Below are positions 15,405 through 22,113 of a stretch of 64,000 bases of DNA, one piece after another (positions within the stretch are counted from its first letter, which is position 1; each line of letters begins with the position of its first letter). The position numbers and the translations under genes are program-made. The DNA comes from an uncultured Oscillospiraceae bacterium (GTDB lineage Bacteria > Bacillota > Clostridia > Oscillospirales > Oscillospiraceae), in contig CAJULM010000004.1 of the NCBI GenBank assembly GCA_910587285.1, positions 39,821 to 103,820 on the forward strand, written 5' to 3'. The notes under the pieces were generated by a model that was given only the letters and a program-made list of their open reading frames with translations, did not search any database and had not been told where the DNA came from.

Positions 15405-15647
15405 GTGGAATTCAGAAAAGAAAATCCTGCTTCCGATGCGAAGTGGTACTGCCGCGAAGACCAGGAAGGGGATCGGTTCTACGAGATATTTTTCCAGATG
15501 TGCCGGAAGTACGGGGTGCGGTGGGCCAGCGCGGACGAAAAAGAACGGCGGTTCATCGAGGAGGTTACCCGGGTCACCTACGAGCGGGAGCGGGCGGTTC
15601 GGCTGGGGCTACCGCTTACTGACGTGCGTCCGGCGTTTGCGTCCTGA
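15405..15647 (+). CDS. small basic hypothetical protein, 80 aa
   Basis: Starts at GTG 15405 after GGGAGGTG and encodes an 80-aa helical charged protein (VEFRKENPASDAKWYC at the start, then KERRFIEEVTRVTYERERAV). No family is recognised. It lies 16 bases after the GNAT-like gene and probably forms an operon with it. Its TGA stop is embedded in the first bases of the right-end arm repeat (15645-15665), so the gene reaches exactly to the recombination end of element B. Confidence 0.55.
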   Translation: MEFRKENPASDAKWYCREDQEGDRFYEIFFQMCRKYGVRWASADEKERRFIEEVTRVTYERERAVRLGLPLTDVRPAFAS

Positions 15648-15665
15648 CCCACAACTTGACCCACA
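15645..15665 (+). repeat. right-end copy of the 21-bp arm repeat
   Basis: Exact copy of 1609-1629 and the inverse complement of 1581-1601. It sits 111 bp inside att2. With the left-end pair it defines the recombinase-binding ends of element B. Confidence 0.7.
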
Positions 15666-15776
15666 ATAGGAAACGAGCGGGCGGAAGCAATGGAGCGGAA
15701 AGCACGATTGTCTCTGCTTTTTCGGAACAAAAATGCCCCCAAAGCGCCGAATGGAGGCATTTCGAGGGTGGAGAAT

Positions 15777-15824
15777 CAGTTGGTAAGGATGAGGTCTCCA
15801 GTTCAAATCTGGATAGCAGCTCCA
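15777..15824 (+). repeat. attachment site att2: 3' part of tRNA-Thr(GGT)
   Basis: 48 bp identical to 1475-1522. Upstream bases again lack the 5' tRNA half. It is the right boundary of element B and may also be the left boundary of element C, whose integrase starts just beyond. Confidence 0.85.
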
Positions 15825-15827
15825 CTA

Positions 15828-15861
15828 AAACCCGTTGTCCCGCAAGGGATAGCGGGTTTTT
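15828..15861 (+). terminator. terminator following att2
   Basis: AAACCCG (15828-15834) pairs with CGGGTTT (15853-15859), with an inner CCC-GCAA-GGG, followed by T5 in total. It differs from the terminator after att1, so each unit carries its own. It also lies between att2 and the convergent integrase. Confidence 0.8.
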
Positions 15862-15942
15862 GCTTTGCTCATGCGTAGAGGTAAGGCAACACAAAAGCCA
15901 TACAGAAACCCATACCGATAAGAGACGAGGGCTGGCGGGAGG

Positions 15943-17139
15943 TCATTCCTGACCAGCTTTTTTCAAAGCGTTGCGGAAGATCTGACTGGCCCGTTTCATG
16001 CTCTCCTGGTCTGCGTGGGTATACATTCGGAGGGTGACAGCCTTGTCACTGTGCCCTAACTTCTCCGACACGCTGGCCACATCGGCTCCATTGGTGATGG
16101 CGATGCTGGCAAACGTGTGACGTAACTTGTGTGGATGAAGGTTAGGCACGCCGTACTTCTTGGAGAATTTCTGCATATACTTGGCGGGGGACTGCGGGTG
16201 CATGGGCTCTGGGCTGTTGGGCTGGGTAAAGACATAGGTGCTGATTGCATGGCTGGCCTGCTCCTGTCTAAGTTGACGAAGCAGGGAAATGATTTCCGGC
16301 TCGACATCTATCGTCCGTACCTTGCCACTCTTGGGAGTGTCCAAATAGATACCCTTTTGCGGGGTATAGCACAGATTTCCAGCTATCGTAATCGTGTTTG
16401 CCTTGAAGTCAATGTTTTGCCACCGCAGGCCGCAGCACTCACCCCGCCGGATGCCGGTGTCGATGAGCAGTCTAAGCAGGACACGCCATTTGAGTGGTTC
16501 GCGCTCCAGAGCGGTAAAGATCCGCTGGACTTCTTCGACGGTGTAGGCTTCCACATCTGCATCTTTGAGCTCATTTTTGCGGGGCTTAGGCCGCTCGACC
16601 TTATCCATCGGGTCGATAGGGACCACGTCGGTCATGTACGCCATTTTGAACAGGCTGTGCAGGATAGTATAGACTTTGACACAGGTGGCGTGGGCCTTGC
16701 CCTGAGACTGCATGGACAGGAGCAGAGCGGAGATGTTGGCTGGGGTGATATCGGGCATGTTTAGCTTACCCAAAGCGGGGTAGATCCAGTGATCCAGATT
16801 GCCTTGATAGGCGTACCGCCCGTTTTCACTCATGGTCACAGCTTTGGCTGGCATGAATACTTCCTCGCCGAATTTTTTCAGGGTTTGAATTTTCGCGGCC
16901 TCCCGCATTTGCTGGAGGCTGTTTTCTTTTTGCTCGGCGCGGCTGACTACCTCGCCCTCATGGCAGCGGCGCTCAAATTCGGAGGCTTCCTTCGCCAAAG
17001 CGCGGTCAATGGCCTTTTGGCTCCAGCCGTCAGGTGGATACCAACGGCTTGTCGGGTAGGACTTACCTCGCCCCCGGCTGACTCGGATCTCATAGAAAAT
17101 TTGCCCATCTTTCGTTGTCCGTTTTCGTGTAGATGCCAT
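15943..17139 (-). CDS. int: tyrosine recombinase, integrase of element C
   Basis: A 398-aa integrase with a basic N-terminal arm-binding domain (STRKRTTKDGQIFYEIRVSRGRG), a SAM-like domain and a catalytic domain with Arg in DTGIRRGECCGLRW, His-x-x-Arg in PHKLRHTF, His in KLGHSDKAV and Tyr in LRMYTHAD. It is only distantly similar to the integrase at 1721-2875. Its 3' end faces att2 across a terminator, the same arrangement as integrase B with att1, so it probably used the same tRNA-Thr target. The ATG 17139 follows GGAAGGGG. No third copy of the 48-bp core is visible to mark the right end. Confidence 0.93.
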   Translation of the reverse strand: MASTRKRTTKDGQIFYEIRVSRGRGKSYPTSRWYPPDGWSQKAIDRALAKEASEFERRCHEGEVVSRAEQKENSLQQMREAAKIQTLKKFGEEVFMPAKAVTMSENGRYAYQGNLDHWIYPALGKLNMPDITPANISALLLSMQSQGKAHATCVKVYTILHSLFKMAYMTDVVPIDPMDKVERPKPRKNELKDADVEAYTVEEVQRIFTALEREPLKWRVLLRLLIDTGIRRGECCGLRWQNIDFKANTITIAGNLCYTPQKGIYLDTPKSGKVRTIDVEPEIISLLRQLRQEQASHAISTYVFTQPNSPEPMHPQSPAKYMQKFSKKYGVPNLHPHKLRHTFASIAITNGADVASVSEKLGHSDKAVTLRMYTHADQESMKRASQIFRNALKKAGQE

Positions 17140-17154
17140 AGCAGACCCCTTCCT

Positions 17155-17724
17155 TTAAGGCATTCCCAATATTTTGGCTTGTACACCAAGCTGGTAAGGA
17201 TGGGAATAGGAATTACCAGTTACTTCTTGCCATTTGGTATCCAAAAACTCGGCGTAAGACACCAGGCTGTTTAGAAAGTCAATTCCTATGGTAGATGAAA
17301 TCTCGGCCAAAATGCGGAGCTTGTGCATTTCCACATCACAGCCAGACGCATTGAGATTATAAAGAACAGAAAGGATAGAGCAGAAATCACACTGTAATGC
17401 GCCGCCATAGGCGGGCGCCTTCAGAATAATGTAGCTATGATCTGTCTGTTCAACAGAGACGCCATTGTCGAGCAGGGGGAGAACTGTCCGAACCCGTTTG
17501 TCGTTCGCTTCGGTTCCTTCTGTAAAAGTGTTCCAACCCATTAAAAAGTCTGGAACAGTGTCAAGCGCGTCAGCCATGGGTTTGAGCAGATTGGCGGGCA
17601 TTTCAATTTCATCATTCTCATAGCGGTAAATGGTGGCCCTGTTTTTGCCGAGCTTTTCGGCCAACTCGTCAACTGAAATACCCAGCTCTTTGCGTCGGGC
17701 ACGGATGTTTTCGCCAAAGGTCAT
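17155..17724 (-). CDS. phage-type XRE repressor, 189 aa
   Basis: N-terminal Cro/CI helix-turn-helix (ARRKELGISVDELAEKLGKNRATIYRYEND) and a longer C-terminal domain without a LexA-type protease motif. The start ATG 17724 has GGGAGTG upstream and a good promoter. It lies 15 bases upstream of the integrase and may be co-transcribed with it. The divergent region has a palindrome over its own -35, so autorepression and control of the rightward excisionase-like gene are likely. It would keep element C quiescent. Confidence 0.85.
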   Translation of the reverse strand: MTFGENIRARRKELGISVDELAEKLGKNRATIYRYENDEIEMPANLLKPMADALDTVPDFLMGWNTFTEGTEANDKRVRTVLPLLDNGVSVEQTDHSYIILKAPAYGGALQCDFCSILSVLYNLNASGCDVEMHKLRILAEISSTIGIDFLNSLVSYAEFLDTKWQEVTGNSYSHPYQLGVQAKILGMP

Positions 17725-17757
17725 TTGTGTATCACTCCCAATTTTTTAGTAGAGTCA

Positions 17758-17854
17758 ATTATAGCACGAGAATTGCGTAAGCGCAATATGAAAATAAATA
17801 GTTCGCAAAAATATTAAAATAGCGGTTGACAAAATAAGGTAGTCGATGTATGAT
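17758..17854. promoter_or_regulatory. divergent promoters and operator of element C
   Basis: Minus strand: TTGCGC (17781-17786), 17 bases, TATAAT (17758-17763) drives the repressor. Plus strand: TTGACA (17826-17831), 17 bases, TATGAT (17849-17854) drives the excisionase-like gene. The palindrome ATTGCG-TAAG-CGCAAT (17772-17787) covers the repressor -35, a good operator candidate. Confidence 0.7.
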
Positions 17855-17923
17855 AGGGGCATCGCAGAAAAGCGCAAAGGAGATGATGGAATGCTGATTT
17901 GCGAAATCAGAGGAGAGGAGGAG

Positions 17924-18091
17924 ATGCCGACGGTTCCATTTCAAAAAATCGCGGAAGCCTGCAAGACCACCGGTCTGTCCCAGTATTATCTGCGGCAGGG
18001 CTGCAAGGACGGCACGATCCCGCACGTCAAGAGCGGCGGTGTGTATTACATCAACATCCCGGCCCTAATGGAAGCATTGGGTGGGGAGTAG
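17924..18091 (+). CDS. excisionase-like DNA-binding protein, 55 aa
   Basis: Small helix-turn-helix protein: PFQKIAEACKTTGLSQYYLRQGCKD followed by a wing GTIPHVKSGGVYYINIPALME, the excisionase/MerR-like pattern. The ATG at 17924 follows a run of GGAG motifs; longer in-frame starts at 17846 and 17891 lack one. It is divergent from the repressor and has its own consensus-like promoter. It probably controls excision of element C with the integrase at 15943. Confidence 0.75.
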   Translation: MPTVPFQKIAEACKTTGLSQYYLRQGCKDGTIPHVKSGGVYYINIPALMEALGGE

Positions 18092-18148
18092 GCAGAGCGT
18101 CCAAAATCTTAAGAGCCTGCCACACAGTACAAACGTATAAGTAACAGC

Positions 18149-18181
18149 GGGCCAGCGGTTTACCTTTGAGACCGCTGGCCC
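18149..18181 (+). terminator. strong hairpin after the excisionase-like gene
   Basis: Perfect 11-bp stem GGGCCAGCGGT/ACCGCTGGCCC (18149-18159 and 18171-18181). No T run follows, so it may terminate weakly or insulate the downstream iteron array. Confidence 0.5.
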
Positions 18182-18187
18182 GTTCAC

Positions 18188-18359
18188 TAATACGGCGCTA
18201 AGACCGCACTAATACGTCCACGATTTGTAGGCGCGGATAATACGCGTTTAATACGTACAACCCACAGCTTTGGACGGCGCTTATACCCCGTTTATACGTA
18301 TTGGCCTAAACTGTGGACGTCCGGACGCATAAGCTCGGCTCTAATACAGCGATAATACG
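18188..18359 (+). repeat. iteron-like array of TWATAC(G) repeats
   Basis: TWATAC words start at 18188, 18210, 18238, 18249, 18281, 18292, 18342 and 18353; most are TAATACG. Pairs are spaced exactly 11 bp (18238/18249, 18281/18292, 18342/18353) or 22 bp (18188/18210). An inverted copy lies at 18296-18302. The array fills a 280-bp non-coding gap before the 18376 gene. It could be a replication origin of the excised element or a cooperative operator. Confidence 0.6.
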
Positions 18360-18375
18360 TAGAAGGAGGACATTT

Positions 18376-19035
18376 TTGAACAGAGAAATTTTGATCCAAC
18401 GCGTACAGTCCATTGCAAAAGATATCCGCATCCTAAACAAGGCTGTGGAGAACATGGATGTGACCAACATTCCGCTTGTTTTGGAGAACTACAAAGATTT
18501 TTCGGCTGAAGCGGCGCAACGCGCGGAATGGGTTGCCGTTCGCCTGCGACATTTGGTCTATGTACTCCCTTTTAACCCCAAGCGGGACTACCTGCCCCAG
18601 GCCGCCGACATTATGGGGATTAAAATCGAACAGCGGGAGGGGATGTATGAGCTTACCCTGCCCGGCCTGATGCCCAAGCGGAGATCGACACGGGGTATTG
18701 AATACCTCATCGACCCGCTGATGGCGGCGCTGGAACGGTTCGCGAGGGAGCATGGAGTTGTGCGCTTCCCCCACTACACAGTCTGCTTTGTCATGGTCTA
18801 TGACCGAACCCTGCCCGAGCGGCGCATCCGGGACTACGATAACCTGGAGCTGAAAGCGGTATTGGACGCCGCGGCCTGCTTCCTGATGGAGAGCGACAGC
18901 GGGCTTCTGTGTGATGCCTACCATTCCACAGAGTTGGGGGAGACGGACTGTACCCAGATGTTCATCATGGACAGCCGGTGTTATCCGCAATGGTACGCCG
19001 AACGCCAGGAAAGGCTCCACGCCGCACAAAATTAG
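18376..19035 (+). CDS. unknown element protein with a RusA-like C-terminal motif
   Basis: A 219-aa protein starting at TTG 18376, four bases after AAGGAGGA. The N-terminal half is helical (LNREILIQRVQSIAKDIRIL). The C-terminal half contains IRDYDNLELKAVLDAAAC followed by ESDSGLLCDAY, which matches the D-x-DNL-x-x-K-x-x-x-D spacing of RusA-type Holliday junction resolvases. It may correspond to the DUF6100 family of Clostridial elements. It follows the iteron-like array directly, supporting a role in element replication or recombination. The resolvase idea rests on a short motif only. Confidence 0.55.
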   Translation: MNREILIQRVQSIAKDIRILNKAVENMDVTNIPLVLENYKDFSAEAAQRAEWVAVRLRHLVYVLPFNPKRDYLPQAADIMGIKIEQREGMYELTLPGLMPKRRSTRGIEYLIDPLMAALERFAREHGVVRFPHYTVCFVMVYDRTLPERRIRDYDNLELKAVLDAAACFLMESDSGLLCDAYHSTELGETDCTQMFIMDSRCYPQWYAERQERLHAAQN

Positions 19036-19215
19036 GGCGCGGAGCGGGCAAAAACGGGGTCCAAATTTTGCCGATTTTTCGATTTTATTTTGGGACCCTG
19101 TGGTAAGCTCCGAAAATATTGAAAACAGCGGCTTTTGAGCGCTTTTGAAAGCTGCTGGATTTACCGAAGTCGTATTGGTCACGGTAAAAACATAGAACAG
19201 AAAGGAGTTGGTGCC

Positions 19216-20331
19216 ATGCCCCAGAACAAAAAGCAGGCCCCGCCGCTGGACACAGCGGCGGGCCTGCTCCTGACGCTTACCGCCCTGTCCGGCGAGTTCC
19301 CCACCGCCCTGGTCAGCCGTCTGCCGGGTGGGAAGGCTTACAAGGTGAAGGTGGTCAAGCGGCTCAAGAAGGACAAGCTTTTACATACCTATTATGCGGA
19401 TGGGCTGCGTGGGTTTCGTCTGACGAACGCCGCGAAAAAATTGCTGCTGGACAGCTGGCCGGAATCATTTGGCCCATATCTCACCGGGCGCACCGAGACA
19501 AATATGCTCAAGAGTGAACAACTCCGCCGCCTTCGTCTGCACCGAATGGCTGAGGTGCTGGCGGCGATGCACAGTGCCGGTGTAGGGGTGTTCTCCTGGC
19601 AAAAGCACGCTGTATTTGGCCCAATCCCACCGAACGATATCCGAATTGAATGGCCCATGTATTACAGCTCCCGCGAGGTGAAAGAGATCGGCCCCCAGCG
19701 CGACAAGATTCGGGGTTCCCGGGCCACGGGGGTGCTGCTGACGGAAAACAATGTGTTCGCTGTTTATAATGCCGGTGGGTCTGAGATAAAATGGGCGCGT
19801 GAGGCCGAGCTGCGGCTGCGGTCGTTTCTCCAATACGATTTGTGCCTGCAACGGCTACCGAAGCAGTATGGAAGTGCCGGACAGAGCGCGATCATCTTTG
19901 GAAACGATATGAAGCTGATGCCCGTGCTGATGGGAGTGGGCGGCGACCAACGCCATAAATACTATGTGGTGGAGGAAGACTATCGCCGCTTTTATTACTT
20001 GACAAACGACCACTACGGGGAGGCCATTTTGCGGCTTCTTTGTGAGCCAGATAAGAAGGCCATGCTGGATAACGTTTTGATGGAGGGACTATCCGAAGCC
20101 CAGCAGTACGGACGCGTGGAGCATGACGCCATGGACGGGGAGTGCCCGGTGCTGTTTGGCTACACCTGCGATATGCCCCGGATCAGGCGGTTCAATATTG
20201 GCTTGAGGGCAAATAGATTGAAGGGGATACTGTACTGTTTCAACTTTCAAGAGGAAGCGATGAGGCAGGTCTGCGGGCCGAATGTGGAGATACAGTGTAT
20301 GAGTTTTGAAACGGTTGAAGGGTTGCTATAG
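19216..20331 (+). CDS. winged-helix element protein, 371 aa
   Basis: ATG 19216 follows AAAGGAG by 10 bases. The N-terminus looks like a winged helix (LLLTLTALSGEFPTALVSRL, then YKVKVVKRLKKDKLLHTYYADGLRGFRLT), followed by a long domain with no recognised catalytic motif (KIRGSRATGVLLTENNVFAVYNAG and later HKYYVVEEDYRRFYYLTND). It may relate to replication-relaxation-like proteins of Firmicute elements, an inference from layout. It is the last gene before a strong hairpin and a change to chromosomal-type operons, so it may be the final intact gene of element C. Confidence 0.6.
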   Translation: MPQNKKQAPPLDTAAGLLLTLTALSGEFPTALVSRLPGGKAYKVKVVKRLKKDKLLHTYYADGLRGFRLTNAAKKLLLDSWPESFGPYLTGRTETNMLKSEQLRRLRLHRMAEVLAAMHSAGVGVFSWQKHAVFGPIPPNDIRIEWPMYYSSREVKEIGPQRDKIRGSRATGVLLTENNVFAVYNAGGSEIKWAREAELRLRSFLQYDLCLQRLPKQYGSAGQSAIIFGNDMKLMPVLMGVGGDQRHKYYVVEEDYRRFYYLTNDHYGEAILRLLCEPDKKAMLDNVLMEGLSEAQQYGRVEHDAMDGECPVLFGYTCDMPRIRRFNIGLRANRLKGILYCFNFQEEAMRQVCGPNVEIQCMSFETVEGLL

Positions 20332-20334
20332 ACA

Positions 20335-20372
20335 TGGGCCGGGACTGGTTTTTCAAAACCAACCCCGGCCCA
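20335..20372. terminator. bidirectional hairpin between convergent genes
   Basis: TGGGCCGGG (20335-20343) pairs with CCCGGCCCA (20364-20372), with inner TGGTTTT/AAAACCA. It separates element C from the minus-strand ABC operon. Confidence 0.75.
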
Positions 20373-20379
20373 TAAAAAC

Positions 20380-22113
20380 CTATGCCAGTGACCAATTCTG
20401 GCTTTCGGTTTGCAGCTTGACCATATGAGCAAAAGCTCCGTTCTTTTTCATCAGTTCCTTCGGTGTCCCCATCTCGGCCACGGTGTCGCCGGACAGCACT
20501 ACGATCTTGTTGGCGTTCTCTACCGTCCTCATGCGGTGGGCGATGATCAGCACCGTCTTTCGCTCCACCAGCCGGGAGATAGCCTGCTGAATCTCCGTCT
20601 CGTTCTCCGCATCTAAGGAGGCGGTGGCCTCGTCCAGCAGAATGATGGGTGCGTCCTTTAAGAGCGCACGGGCGATGGAAATGCGCTGCCGTTCGCCCCC
20701 GGAGAGGGTGGAGCCGTTTTCCCCGATCATGGTCTGATACCCCTGGGGGAGCTTGGCGATGAACTCCTCGCACATGGCCTCTTTCGCCGCCTGGATAATT
20801 TCCGCGTCCGTGGCATCCTTTCTGCCGATGCGGATGTTCTCCATCACCGTGTTGTTGAACAGGGTCACATCCTGGAACACGATGGAGTAGGCGTTCAGGA
20901 GCTTCTCCGGGTCTACTGTGGCAACATCCACGCCCCCCACGGTGATCCGGCCCCGGTCGATGTCCCAAAACCGCGCCGCCAGCTTTGCGGCGGTGGATTT
21001 ACCGCCCCCGGATGGACCAATTAGGGCTGTGACCTCACCCTGCTTGGCGGTGAAGGAGACATCCTTCAGCACTGTCTCGCCGCTGTTATAGGCAAAGCCC
21101 ACATGGTCAAAGACAATGTCGTACCCCTTGGGAGCAAAGGCTGTTTCGCCGCCCTGGGAAGGGCTTTCGTTGATCTCGTTCATGCGGTCGATATTCACCT
21201 GCATGGAGTTCATTGCCGCCAAATTTTGCAGGGCAAAGGACATGGGTTCGTAAATTCTGGAAACCACCAGCAGGAACAGGAAGAAGGTCACAAGGGACAG
21301 CTCGCCGCTCATCAAACGCATACTTCCTACCAAGGCAACAGAGACAATTCCTAACTTTAAGAGCATCTGCGCGGGGACAACAAACAGGGCCGAACCCAAT
21401 TCACTTTTGAACTGCCGGTTTTCAAACGTGTCGATTTTCTGATACAGTCCGTCCAAATATACCTGCTCGGCCTTATTGCTTTTCAAATCACGGATGGTTT
21501 CCAGACATTCCTGTACACCGTCCGCCATAGCGATCAGGGCGGCGTTCTGTCTGCGGGTAAAATAATTCTGCGCTCTCTTGGAAAAGCCAACGATTACCAG
21601 CGTAATAGGCAGTACCCACAGGGCGGCGAGAGCCATCTGCCAGTCGCAGCACAGCAGGCTGACCGCCACCAGACAGGTGGAGAGGATAGCGCCGTAAAAC
21701 TGAGGAACATAGTGGGAAAACATCTGCTCTGTTACCTGCACATCCCCCATGATGGTATTGGTCAGGTCGGCCAAGTCCTTTTTGCCGAAGAAGGACAGGG
21801 GGAGCCGCCGCAGCTTCTCCGCCAGCCGGATGCGGCAGGCCCCGGATTCCCGGTAGGTGGAGAAGTAGGTGGCATTGTACTTCCAAAACTCCGAGAGCAG
21901 CACCAGCAGCAGCGCCACAACGATGCCCAGGCCGTAGAGGGGGTAGCGCCCCTCTGGGACGCTGCCGCTCAAAAAATCGCTTGCCAGCAGATAGAGAAGC
22001 CCCACCGGGAGCATCAGCATCAGACCGGCCACGGCGCAGGCAATCACGGCCCGCACCAGCCCTTTCGCCCCTTCTTCCGAGAGGGCAAAGCGTTTCATCA
22101 GTCGTTCGATCAT
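20380..22113 (-). CDS. ABC transporter, fused membrane and ATPase domains (second subunit)
   Basis: A 577-aa half-transporter. Six membrane segments (about residues 15-290) precede an ATPase with Walker A IGPSGGGKST, signature TLSGGERQRISIARAL, Walker B IILLDEATASLD and H-loop IIAHRMRTV. ATG 22113 overlaps the stop of the upstream partner gene (ATGA), so the two subunits are made together. The pair resembles heterodimeric type IV exporters; the same fold is used by YbtPQ and IrtAB, which import ferric siderophores. The iron-type operator upstream of the pair favours an iron role, but the substrate cannot be told from sequence. Confidence 0.85.
   Translation of the reverse strand: MIERLMKRFALSEEGAKGLVRAVIACAVAGLMLMLPVGLLYLLASDFLSGSVPEGRYPLYGLGIVVALLLVLLSEFWKYNATYFSTYRESGACRIRLAEKLRRLPLSFFGKKDLADLTNTIMGDVQVTEQMFSHYVPQFYGAILSTCLVAVSLLCCDWQMALAALWVLPITLVIVGFSKRAQNYFTRRQNAALIAMADGVQECLETIRDLKSNKAEQVYLDGLYQKIDTFENRQFKSELGSALFVVPAQMLLKLGIVSVALVGSMRLMSGELSLVTFFLFLLVVSRIYEPMSFALQNLAAMNSMQVNIDRMNEINESPSQGGETAFAPKGYDIVFDHVGFAYNSGETVLKDVSFTAKQGEVTALIGPSGGGKSTAAKLAARFWDIDRGRITVGGVDVATVDPEKLLNAYSIVFQDVTLFNNTVMENIRIGRKDATDAEIIQAAKEAMCEEFIAKLPQGYQTMIGENGSTLSGGERQRISIARALLKDAPIILLDEATASLDAENETEIQQAISRLVERKTVLIIAHRMRTVENANKIVVLSGDTVAEMGTPKELMKKNGAFAHMVKLQTESQNWSLA

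Larger units (their letters stand above)
1475..15824. mobile_element. mobilisable element B carrying a VanG-type resistance cluster
   Basis: The segment is bounded by identical 48-bp tRNA-Thr 3' repeats and holds a coherent set: integrase, relaxase, MobC, an oriT-like region, a winged-helix replication or regulatory protein, excisionase, then the vanR-S-W-Y-G-XY-T cluster and two small cargo genes. Arm-type repeats lie just inside both ends (1581-1629 and 15645-15665). No type IV secretion genes are present, so it looks like an integrative and mobilisable element rather than a self-transmissible one. Boundaries are seen directly; mobility is inferred. Confidence 0.85.

Noticed and set aside
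18188..18359. CRISPR array
   Set aside because: The repeats are only 6-7 bp and irregularly spaced with no spacer structure; no cas genes nearby.
15943..20372. Third copy of the 48-bp att core closing element C
   Set aside because: I looked for the TTCAAAT T-arm and CAGCTCCA end to the right of 15824 and found no further copy, so the right end of element C is left open.
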